Assembly (NCBI GenBank): GCA_903929325.1
Contig: CAIYUD010000043.1
Span: forward strand, 1 to 11,776
Source: an uncultured Opitutia bacterium
GTDB lineage: Bacteria > Verrucomicrobiota > Verrucomicrobiia > Opitutales > UBA953
Direction: 5' to 3'
DNA length: 11,776 nt
A program made the translations under genes and the position numbers. Below, piece by piece: positions 5,999 through 11,776 of this stretch (positions are counted from its first letter, which is position 1; each line of letters begins with the position of its first letter). The notes beneath the pieces are model-generated. The model saw nothing but the letters and a program-made list of their open reading frames with translations. It had not been told where the DNA came from and did no database searches.

Positions 5999-6499
5999 AT
6001 GGAATCCGACACGATTGAATCCGGCAGCGAATCTAAGTTCCCCTTAATTGCTGGCATTGTCGGCGTCGCCCTTGGCGTCGTCGCTCTTGTCCTCGCAGTT
6101 AAAGCGAAGAACACTGCCGAAGCCGCTAACCTCGCTGCACAAGCCGCCGCCGCAAGCGCTGGTGAAGCAACCAACGCTGTCGCCACCAAGGCTGACAACG
6201 CTGCCTTCCAAGCTCTCGGCGCCGACGTTGCTGCCTTTAAAGAGCAAACTGGCAAAGCTTTCGCTGATGCTACTGTTGCCTACGAAAATCTCCGCAAAGC
6301 CACTGAGGCTCGCGGCGGTTCCTCCCGTGGCACAAGCACCGCTGGTGCTGTCGCTGGCCCTGGTGAGTACATCGTCCAAAAGGGCGACAGTCTCTACGCC
6401 ATCGCCAAGAAGTCCGGTCTCTCGCTCAAAGCACTTCAGGATCTCAATCCTGGCGTCTCTGCTAGCTTGAAGATTGGCCAGAAGTTGAAGGTTAAGTAA
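5999..6499 (+). CDS. Membrane-anchored LysM protein with alanine-rich stalk
   Basis: A 166-residue envelope protein likely tethering the inner membrane to peptidoglycan. After an acidic N-terminus, residues 15-35 form one transmembrane helix (LIAGIVGVALGVVALVLAV) without a cleavage motif. Residues 37-105 are an alanine-rich helix with heptad-like Ala spacing (NLAAQAAAASAGEATNAV and onward), resembling an alanine-zipper coiled coil. A Gly/Ser/Thr linker (106-122) leads to a C-terminal LysM domain (124-165, YIVQKGDSLYAIAKKSGLS to KIGQKLKV), which binds N-acetylglucosamine-containing glycan. Codon choice is visibly more restricted than in its neighbours (GCT/GCC, AAG, CTC), as expected of an abundant protein. 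It is the first gene of an operon with Nudix and coaX. No Shine-Dalgarno precedes the ATG. Domain calls are firm; the structural role is inferred. Confidence 0.88.
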   Translation: MESDTIESGSESKFPLIAGIVGVALGVVALVLAVKAKNTAEAANLAAQAAAASAGEATNAVATKADNAAFQALGADVAAFKEQTGKAFADATVAYENLRKATEARGGSSRGTSTAGAVAGPGEYIVQKGDSLYAIAKKSGLSLKALQDLNPGVSASLKIGQKLKVK

Positions 6500-6509
6500 A
6501 CCCTCACTC

Positions 6510-7070
6510 GTGGCTGCGCCTGAACGCTGGATTGTCCGGCACGAGGCGCCCCACGCTGATTGTCGCGTCTTCAAAGTCGCACGTCAGCGTTGCATTCGCC
6601 CTCTCGATCAACGGGAGGGTGATTTTTTTGTCATCCATTCTTCGGACTGGGTGCTCGCCCTACCTGTCACGCCCGAAGGCGACCTTGTCATGGTGAAGCA
6701 GTGGCGCTTCGGCGCCCAGGCGCTATCCGTCGAAATTCCTGGTGGCGTCATGGATGCAGGCGAAAATCCGCTAGACACCGCTGTTCGGGAAACCCGCGAG
6801 GAAACTGGCTATGCAGGCGGCGTCGTCAGTTCACTCGGGTCAGCCTCTCCAAATCCTGCCATCCAGTCTAACCATTGTCACTTCGTGCTACTTGAAGGCG
6901 TTTCCAACGGCACGCCCCGCAAGCTAGACGAGCACGAGGAGATTGAAGTTATGTGCGTGAGTCCCAATGAAGCCCTTCGCCTCGTTCGCACGGGCGAGAC
7001 CACGCATGCCCTCGCCGAGCTCGCCCTCTTGCGCCTCAAAGAGGCACGCCCTAACCTCTTCACGCGCTGA
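6510..7070 (+). CDS. Nudix hydrolase, ADP-ribose pyrophosphatase-like
   Basis: Nudix enzymes cleave nucleoside diphosphates linked to another group. The 186-residue protein has a perfect Nudix box at 79-101: G-x5-E-x7-R93-E94-T-x-E97-E98-x-G100, with the Glu residues that bind Mg2+. The preceding VKQWRFG and SVEIPGG segments are typical of the ADP-ribose/sugar-nucleotide pyrophosphatase branch, which recycles ADP-ribose to AMP and ribose 5-phosphate. Two such housecleaning-linked genes, this and the NAD synthesis gene nadC, occur in the window. The start is GTG at 6510, ten bases after the LysM gene; the N-terminal region looks like family sequence from about residue 6. The stop lies two bases before coaX. 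Family is certain; substrate is inferred. Confidence 0.9.
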   Translation: MAAPERWIVRHEAPHADCRVFKVARQRCIRPLDQREGDFFVIHSSDWVLALPVTPEGDLVMVKQWRFGAQALSVEIPGGVMDAGENPLDTAVRETREETGYAGGVVSSLGSASPNPAIQSNHCHFVLLEGVSNGTPRKLDEHEEIEVMCVSPNEALRLVRTGETTHALAELALLRLKEARPNLFTR

Positions 7071-7072
7071 GC

Positions 7073-7834
7073 ATGTCCCTCCTCTGTATAGATGTTGGCA
7101 ATACATCAACCCACTGGGGCGAGGTGAAGAGCCATACCGTCATTACGTCGGGCGATATCCCAACTGACTCATTGCTGGATAGCACACACAGTCCTTTTCA
7201 AAAGATTCTCGCAGGCGGCAAGTTCACCGGCATCGCACTGGCCTCCGTAGTACCCAACGCGACGGCCAAGTTGCTGCCACTCATTACAGCGACAGGCCTG
7301 CCCTTTCATCACCTACGGCACGATACCATCAAAGGTCTAAACTTCGATTACCCAAAGCCGGCCGAAGTTGGACAAGATCGTCTCGCTAACTGTATCGGCG
7401 CACAACACCTCGTCGGTGGGCCCGCGGTCATTATCGACATGGGAACGGCAACCACTTTCGATATTCTTTCTGTGCGTGGCTATGCAGGCGGCATTATCGC
7501 CCCCGGGTTAAGCGTGATGACGCATTACCTACATGCACAAACCGCTTTGCTTCCAGAGTTAGATTCCAAAGATTTATTGGGCGGACCCATTATCGGAAAA
7601 TCGACTATCGATGCGATGCGCGCAGGGTGTGCCATTGGCTTCTCTGGAATGGTCGCGGCTTTACTGGAGGCAGTAACGTCTGAATTAAAAAACCAGAACG
7701 CCGGCAATCCATCCGTTCTGGCAACAGGTGGTGCTGCCCCATTCTTGCCTGCGGCTTGGGCAGGAAAAATTCGCCACGAACCCAACTTAACCCTCATTGG
7801 CCTGGCGGTATCCTACGAGCGTACGCAAGCATGA
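7073..7834 (+). CDS. coaX: Type III pantothenate kinase
   Basis: CoaX phosphorylates pantothenate, the first step of coenzyme A synthesis, and unlike CoaA is not feedback-inhibited by CoA (family knowledge). The 253-residue protein fits the usual length and has the ASKHA-fold motifs: DVGNT (7-11, phosphate loop), GQDR (100-103, with catalytic Asp102), and DMGTATTFD (122-130). GGIIAPGLSVM (139-149) and a GxSGMV-type segment further on are also typical. The ATG lies two bases after the Nudix stop, and its TGA overlaps the next start as ATGA, so translation is probably coupled. In many bacteria coaX sits next to birA; here it is about 2 kb from birA, with a kinase gene and nadC between. Confidence 0.95.
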   Translation: MSLLCIDVGNTSTHWGEVKSHTVITSGDIPTDSLLDSTHSPFQKILAGGKFTGIALASVVPNATAKLLPLITATGLPFHHLRHDTIKGLNFDYPKPAEVGQDRLANCIGAQHLVGGPAVIIDMGTATTFDILSVRGYAGGIIAPGLSVMTHYLHAQTALLPELDSKDLLGGPIIGKSTIDAMRAGCAIGFSGMVAALLEAVTSELKNQNAGNPSVLATGGAAPFLPAAWAGKIRHEPNLTLIGLAVSYERTQA

Positions 7835-8022
7835 GTACCGATGATCGTAAGCTGCGCCTACGGCGATTAATCAAAGTCGCGGCAATTGGCGTAGCCCTGC
7901 TCGGGTTAACGGGTGCACTTTTAATAGCAAGCGGCGCTCAAGCAAAGGCGTGGCCGCTGATTGCGGGCGACGTAGCCCTGACGCTGCTTGTTCTGGCAAT
8001 CGCTTGGCGCAGTCTGCGCTAA
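7831..8022 (+). CDS. Small two-helix membrane protein
   Basis: A 63-residue protein that I do not recognise. A very basic N-terminus (RKLRLRRLIK, 6-15) is followed by two hydrophobic helices (about 16-34 and 42-58) joined by a short SGAQAKAW turn, ending in RSLR. Charge distribution suggests both termini lie in the cytoplasm. The ATG overlaps the coaX stop as ATGA, the usual sign of translational coupling, and is preferred to an upstream in-frame start at 7756 inside coaX. The stop lies four bases from the end of the convergent kinase gene. It is probably a real last gene of the LysM-Nudix-coaX operon, with unknown role. Confidence 0.72.
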   Translation: MSTDDRKLRLRRLIKVAAIGVALLGLTGALLIASGAQAKAWPLIAGDVALTLLVLAIAWRSLR

Positions 8023-8026
8023 GGAT

Positions 8027-8968
8027 TTAGAAGCGCGTCATCTTGCTTAACTCACGTCGGCGTCGACGTATTTCTGCGCACCCCGCAGAAGCTAACCGAT
8101 CACACGAAAAAGCCTCTACCGTCAGGGAGGCAACGGCGGTCGCATACCCCATGCCTTCACGGAGGGCCGCAAAACTTGTTTCGCCGCGTGCAGCGAGATA
8201 TCCAAGCAATGAACCTGCAAAGGTATCGCCGGCGCCCGTTGGGTCTCTCAGCTCTGTGACGGGATAGGCGGGTAAAGCAAAGAGGCCATCTTCATGAAAA
8301 AGCACCGCCCCGTGTTCGCCTTTTTTCACAATGACCGTGCGGCAGCCCGAAGCACGTAGCGCACGCCCAGCGGCTACTGCATTACTTTCACCGGTCAACT
8401 TGGTGGCCTCGGTGTCGTTCACAACCGTGAGACTTGCCCGGTGTAACACTTGCATGAGAGCGTCACGTTGTGTCTCAATCCAGATGTCGATGGTATCTGC
8501 GACGACAAATGGATTTTCTGTTAACTGATCAAGCACGTGGAGCTGTAAGTCGGGCCGTATATTCCCAAGCAAAGCAAAGCGGGCAGATTGATGGCTCGCG
8601 GGTAATCGCGGATGAAAGCGCTCAAAAACATTGAGCTCGAGCTCCAGCGTTTCTCGACGGTTGTAATTTTCGTGGTAACGGCCTCTCCAAAAAAATGTTC
8701 GGCCAGTCTCATCCGTTTGCAGTGCCGATAGATCTATTTCTCGACGTTCAAACTTCTTGCGATCACGTGCCGCAAAATCATGCCCCACGACGCCCACCAT
8801 CTGCACAGGCGCAAAATAGCTAGCCGCTAAGGACGCATACGAGGCACTGCCGCCCAAGATGCGCTCCCCTTTAGCATGCGGGGTCTCAATCGAGTCATAC
8901 GCCACCGACCCGACAACCAATACAGGCGAGGGCGCGGGGCTGCGGGGCAGGCGAATACGGGCAGGCAT
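8027..8968 (-). CDS. PfkB-family carbohydrate/nucleoside kinase, uncharacterised subgroup
   Basis: A ribokinase-like ATP-dependent kinase of 313 residues. The second PfkB signature is intact: DPTGAGDTFAGSLLGYLA (242-259), with Asp248 as catalytic base and GAGD forming the anion hole. VVNDTEA (182-188) and the VKKGEHGA stretch (215-221) are also conserved. The N-terminal VVGSVAYDSIETP and GGSASYASLAAS (39-50) correspond to motif 1, but the Asn of the usual GGxxxN is replaced (Ser-Tyr-Ala follow), so the sugar pocket differs from ribokinase and fructokinase. I recall orthologues with the same GSVAxDSIETP start and an RRRELSKMTRF-like end in several phyla, none with a known substrate. A weak AAGGTG Shine-Dalgarno lies about eight bases upstream. 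The ATG abuts an alternative nadC start in a CATATG palindrome. It is convergent with the coaX operon and divergent from nadC-birA. Confidence 0.9.
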   Translation of the reverse strand: MPARIRLPRSPAPSPVLVVGSVAYDSIETPHAKGERILGGSASYASLAASYFAPVQMVGVVGHDFAARDRKKFERREIDLSALQTDETGRTFFWRGRYHENYNRRETLELELNVFERFHPRLPASHQSARFALLGNIRPDLQLHVLDQLTENPFVVADTIDIWIETQRDALMQVLHRASLTVVNDTEATKLTGESNAVAAGRALRASGCRTVIVKKGEHGAVLFHEDGLFALPAYPVTELRDPTGAGDTFAGSLLGYLAARGETSFAALREGMGYATAVASLTVEAFSCDRLASAGCAEIRRRRRELSKMTRF

Positions 8969-8971
8969 ATG
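8966..8971. other. CATATG palindrome at the PfkB start
   Basis: The minus-strand kinase ATG (8968-8966) directly abuts an in-frame plus-strand ATG (8969-8971) of nadC. I place the real nadC start at 9053, which leaves 84 bases (8969-9052) for both divergent promoters. That stretch has TTGCCC (9018-9023) and, on the minus strand, TTGCAC 30 bases before the kinase ATG, but no convincing -10 boxes. Confidence 0.35.
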
Positions 8972-9052
8972 TGCACCTTAGGGCGTGACTCGGCTTGGGT
9001 GCAAGCGTCGCTCAGGGTTGCCCTCGGCGACCTTGCCCGCCAAGGTTCCCCT

Positions 9053-9979
9053 ATGCCTCGTGACATTGGCCAAATCGATCAACTTGTCCGCCGTTTAAGG
9101 TGGGATGAGCTTGATCTTGTTTGGCTGCGCCAACTTATCGACCGTGCACGCGAGGAAGATTTAAATGGCGGAGGATTGGCACAGGCCCCGAAGCGCAGAG
9201 GTGATGCAACGGCGGCTTTTATAAGTCCAAAAAAAATCGGCCGCGCTAAACTAATCGCCCGGACGCCGACCGTCGTCGCGGGCCTAGGGCTAATCGCGCC
9301 AATCTTTGCAGCATACGGCGACCACTGTCGTGCACAGCTCCACGCTCGAGACAAAGACTTCGTCCAGGCTGGCCAGATCATTGCTGAGGTCGAAGGGCCT
9401 GCGGCAGAACTTTTAACCGCCGAGCGGGTGCTCCTAAATTTTTTACAACACCTCTGTGGCGTAGCAACGTGGACTCACAAGCATGTGCATGCACTTGGCG
9501 AGAGCTCGGTGCGACTACTCGACACGCGTAAAACCACGCCCGGATTTCGCGTTTTAGAAAAATATGCTGTCGGCGTGGGTGGCGGCTGGAATCACCGTAT
9601 CGGTCTTTTCGATCGTGTGATGCTGAAAGACAATCACCTGGCCGCAGAAGAATCAGGCTCAGGGAAGTCACTGGGGGACTTGGTCCGCAAGGCACGTGCG
9701 GGTCGACCTGACCTTCTCGTTGAAGTCGAAGTTGATACTGCAGCGCAAATTCACCCAGTGCTCGAAGCGGGTGCAGATATTGTACTCCTCGATAACTTCA
9801 GCTTGGCAGATCTTAAAGTGCACGTTCCTGAAGTGAAAAAGCTAGCCTGGTGCGAAGTGAGTGGCGGCGTTTCAATCCAACATTTACCTGAAATCGGTAG
9901 CATCGCTCCTGATTTCGTCTCATGCGGAATACTCACCCACGGAGCAGGCTGGGCCGACATCGGTCTAGACTGGGACTGA
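9053..9979 (+). CDS. nadC: Nicotinate-nucleotide pyrophosphorylase (carboxylating)
   Basis: Quinolinate phosphoribosyltransferase makes nicotinate mononucleotide, CO2 and PPi from quinolinate and PRPP in de novo NAD synthesis. With the ATG at 9053 the protein has 308 residues, close to the family's 280-300. Visible motifs are AREEDLNGG (N-terminal), GPAAELLTAERVLLNFLQ, LLDTRKTTPGFRVLEKYAV with the PRPP/quinolinate-binding Arg and Lys, HRIGLFDRVMLKDNHL, EVEVD, DIVLLDNFS, VSGGVS and the final GILTHGAGWADIGLDWD. A LAQAPKRR stretch after the EDL motif is slightly longer than in common homologues. The frame is open back to 8876, but the conserved N-terminus starts after 9053; ATG 8969 is a possible longer start. 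The gene is one base from birA, so the two form an operon. nadA and nadB are not in the window. Confidence 0.94.
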   Translation: MPRDIGQIDQLVRRLRWDELDLVWLRQLIDRAREEDLNGGGLAQAPKRRGDATAAFISPKKIGRAKLIARTPTVVAGLGLIAPIFAAYGDHCRAQLHARDKDFVQAGQIIAEVEGPAAELLTAERVLLNFLQHLCGVATWTHKHVHALGESSVRLLDTRKTTPGFRVLEKYAVGVGGGWNHRIGLFDRVMLKDNHLAAEESGSGKSLGDLVRKARAGRPDLLVEVEVDTAAQIHPVLEAGADIVLLDNFSLADLKVHVPEVKKLAWCEVSGGVSIQHLPEIGSIAPDFVSCGILTHGAGWADIGLDWD

Positions 9980-9980
9980 T

Positions 9981-10970
9981 ATGTCGGCACTGGACAGCAG
10001 CATTCTTCGCGCGTTCTTAGACGCCAAAGGAAAAGCGATCAGTGGCGACCGTTTGGCAAAAGAATTTGGCATCTCGCGTGTCGCAATCTGGGCAAGGCTC
10101 GCTCGCCTACGCAAAGAAGGTTTTCGCTTCACGGCATCTCCGCGCAAAGGCTATGCACTCACGGCAACGCCGAAAGCACTCCACCCCGCCTTACTGGATG
10201 CACAATTACGCTTACAGCGAGTTCGCTTGCCTTGCACTGTGATTAGCCAAATCGATAGCACCAACTCTGAGGCCGAACGGCTCTTAGCCAGCGGGCAAGA
10301 GGCACCATTCGCCATTATTGCGCTACGACAAACCGCTGGCCGCGGCCGACTGGGGCGTCGCTGGCACAGTGAACAATCCGGCAATCTCTACCTCTCAATA
10401 GCCTTTCGTCCTTTTATTGAGACAAGTCGCCTGAGTCCTTTTACCCTCTGGATGGGATTAGCGCTATGTGAACATTTAGAAACAAAACTTGGGATCAAAC
10501 TTGGTCTGAAATGGCCGAATGACTTACTCAATGCTGACGGTGCTAAAGTTGCCGGCATGCTTACAGAAGCTCGTGTCGATGCCGATCGGGTTCGTGATTT
10601 GGTCTTTGGCATTGGATTAAATATCGAGTCATCACCTGCCGAACTTAAAGGCAGTGCGTGTTCGCTGCGGTCTCTCAGTCGTAAACCTATCGATGGCAAT
10701 GAAGTCGCCGCAGGCGTGCTCGGCGCACTTGAAGCCGCGTGGGAAGCATTCGAGGATGATTCGTTCCGGAAAAAATTCCTTAAACTATACACGCGCTACG
10801 ACTGCTTGGCAGGACGCAAAGTAAAAGTAACGTTGCGCGGTAAACCACTTCACGGCATCGCCGACGGTATCGATGAAACAGGCGCGCTTCTCCTGCGGCT
10901 CTCAACCGGGCGACGTACGTCCGTTGCCTCTGGCGAAGTAACTTTGCGGACAAGTAAAGTTACGCGTTAA
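9981..10970 (+). CDS. birA: Bifunctional biotin-[acetyl-CoA-carboxylase] ligase and repressor
   Basis: BirA makes biotinyl-AMP and transfers biotin to carrier proteins such as AccB. The 329-residue protein has three parts. Residues 1-62 form a winged helix-turn-helix (SGDRLAKEFGISRVAIWARL, then a GYALTA wing). Residues 84-255 form the catalytic core, with STNSEA (93-98), the ATP/biotin loop GRGRLGRRW (120-128), KWPNDLL (177-183), Lys189 in KVAGML and GIGLNI (210-215). An SH3-like C-terminal domain follows (from about 277, AGRKVKV to VASGEV). The DNA-binding domain suggests autoregulation or control of biotin genes, but I cannot identify an operator here. The ATG is one base after the nadC stop. 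Its stop overlaps the convergent dnaJ stop. Confidence 0.95.
   Translation: MSALDSSILRAFLDAKGKAISGDRLAKEFGISRVAIWARLARLRKEGFRFTASPRKGYALTATPKALHPALLDAQLRLQRVRLPCTVISQIDSTNSEAERLLASGQEAPFAIIALRQTAGRGRLGRRWHSEQSGNLYLSIAFRPFIETSRLSPFTLWMGLALCEHLETKLGIKLGLKWPNDLLNADGAKVAGMLTEARVDADRVRDLVFGIGLNIESSPAELKGSACSLRSLSRKPIDGNEVAAGVLGALEAAWEAFEDDSFRKKFLKLYTRYDCLAGRKVKVTLRGKPLHGIADGIDETGALLLRLSTGRRTSVASGEVTLRTSKVTR
10938..10963. repeat. Inverted repeat at the birA/dnaJ convergent end
   Basis: GTAACTTT (10938-10945) and AAAGTTAC (10956-10963) are perfect eight-base arms around a ten-base loop, inside the last codons of birA and just past the dnaJ stop. It is the only hairpin candidate at this junction and could slow polymerase from either side. 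It lacks a T tract and a GC-rich stem, so terminator function is uncertain. Confidence 0.35.
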
Positions 10971-11776
10971 CCGAAGAACTTCCACTTGCCCTTGCGCGAG
11001 GGGGCGGCGGCATCACCACCGGCCTTAACATAGGCTTCAAGGGCTTCACGCTGCTCGGACGTTAATTTTGAAGGCACATGTACGTCCACGCGGACATGTA
11101 AGTCTCCGCGACTCTGCGAGCGTAGATTGGGCATACCTTCACCTTTGAGACGGAAAACGGTGCCGGCTGCCGTGCCTGCAGGAATTTTCAAAGTCGCTTT
11201 ACCCTTTAAGGTCGGAACCTCGATTTGGCCACCGAGCGCCAGCGTTGGGAAAGCAACGGGCGCAGAACAGGCAAGGTCGTCGCCGTCGCGCTCGAAGCGC
11301 TCGTGATCACGGACGCGAATAATTAAATAAAGGTCTCCGGCGCTCGCACCGCGCACACCTGCGGACCCATTGCCACTGGAACGAAGACGCGTTCCATTAT
11401 CTACACCGGGAGGGATGCGTACGGGCACGGAATGCTCTTCGACGACGCGGCCTTCGCCTGAACAAGACTTACAGGGCTTCTCAATGCGCACGCCAGCGCC
11501 ACCACAATGTGGGCATGTTTGGCTGACTTGGAAAAATGCTTGAGCGCGAACGACCTTACCGCGGCCGCCGCAGGTGCCACACTTTGTTGTCTTCGAACCT
11601 TTCTCGGCTCCGCTGCCTGAACACGTCTTGCAGGCTGCATGACGACGGTACCGGACCGTTCGCTCAACACCAGCAGCAGCTTCCTCAAGTGTAACCTCGA
11701 GTTCCATGCTAAGATCTTCGCCCGTAGTTTCTTCGGGACCATCGCCACCGAAGCCGCCACCGAAGCCGCCACCGCC
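10967..11776 (-). CDS. dnaJ: Chaperone DnaJ, partial (J domain beyond the window)
   Basis: DnaJ (Hsp40) delivers unfolded proteins to DnaK and stimulates its ATPase. The 269 visible residues start in the Gly/Phe-rich linker (GGGGFGGGFGG) at the window edge, in the same frame. They continue through ELEVTLEEAAAG, then the zinc domain with all four CxxCxGxG motifs intact (49-56 CKTCSGSG, 66-73 CGTCGGRG, 88-95 CPHCGGAG, 102-109 CKSCSGEG). The peptide-binding C-terminal domains follow (VRIPPGVDNGTRLR, ALGGQIEVPTLKG, RGDLHVRVDVHVP). The end is a basic GKWKFFG tail. An internal ATG at 11707 is not the start. The J domain with its HPD motif lies beyond base 11776. The stop overlaps that of birA by four bases in total. 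No sign of damage. Confidence 0.95.
   Translation of the reverse strand, partial: GGGGFGGGFGGDGPEETTGEDLSMELEVTLEEAAAGVERTVRYRRHAACKTCSGSGAEKGSKTTKCGTCGGRGKVVRAQAFFQVSQTCPHCGGAGVRIEKPCKSCSGEGRVVEEHSVPVRIPPGVDNGTRLRSSGNGSAGVRGASAGDLYLIIRVRDHERFERDGDDLACSAPVAFPTLALGGQIEVPTLKGKATLKIPAGTAAGTVFRLKGEGMPNLRSQSRGDLHVRVDVHVPSKLTSEQREALEAYVKAGGDAAAPSRKGKWKFFG
11747..11776. repeat. 12-base tandem repeat coding the DnaJ Gly/Phe linker
   Basis: ACCGAAGCCGCC occurs twice in tandem (11747-11770), followed by half a copy (ACCGCC) at the edge. On the dnaJ strand each unit encodes Gly-Gly-Phe-Gly. It probably continues beyond the window. Such perfect repeats can change copy number and so alter linker length. 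Confidence 0.7.

Noticed and set aside
8006..8020. Small hairpin GCGCA-GTC-TGCGC at the end of the two-helix membrane gene as a terminator
   Set aside because: Five pairs inside coding sequence and no T tract on either strand.
8876..9052. Longer N-terminus for nadC
   Set aside because: The extra 59 residues overlap the PfkB start region and do not match the family; NadC similarity starts after ATG 9053.

Overview
The window is a gene-dense, GC-rich bacterial chromosome segment made almost entirely of housekeeping genes. I infer Verrucomicrobiota, most likely an Opitutae-type lineage. The grounds are a long PurM variant of the kind also found in Bacteroidetes, a small LysM/alanine-rich envelope protein, the single-cluster ferredoxin, a secreted GH2 beta-galactosidase, and almost no Shine-Dalgarno sequences. 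The taxonomy is an inference from remembered family resemblance, not a search. I see no transposase, phage gene, CRISPR array, toxin-antitoxin pair or defence island.

Layout. Bases 1-433 hold the C-terminal end of a SlyD-type FKBP prolyl isomerase with a Cys/Gly-rich metal-binding tail. The conserved core is missing and bases 1-49 are AT-rich and non-coding in look. A strong hairpin (460-494) follows, and the start codon of a secreted GH2 beta-galactosidase (484-3360) lies inside it. Convergent to it is a minus-strand block read right to left: a membrane-anchored hypothetical protein (4603-4112), a ferredoxin (4063-3830), an intrinsic terminator (3803-3776) and an OsmC-family protein (3773-3363). 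Divergent from that block is purM (4613-5824). It is followed on the opposite strand by tRNA-Pro(UGG) (5913-5840).

From 5999 a tight plus-strand operon runs LysM envelope protein, Nudix hydrolase, type III pantothenate kinase coaX and a two-helix membrane peptide (gaps +10, +2, -4). It meets a minus-strand PfkB-family kinase (8968-8027) end to end. Divergent from the kinase, nadC and birA form a two-gene operon (9053-10970). The stop codon of birA overlaps that of dnaJ, which runs off the right edge without its J domain.

Together the genes supply cofactors (CoA via CoaX, NAD via NadC, protein biotinylation via BirA), purines (PurM), proteostasis (SlyD, DnaJ), redox functions (ferredoxin, OsmC) and envelope structure (LysM protein). 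The GH2 enzyme is the only accessory metabolic gene. The most interesting signals are regulatory: start codons placed in or right after hairpins, TTGAC boxes at an identical distance from two start codons, and convergent gene ends with essentially no spacer. I did not find a clearly novel multi-gene system.
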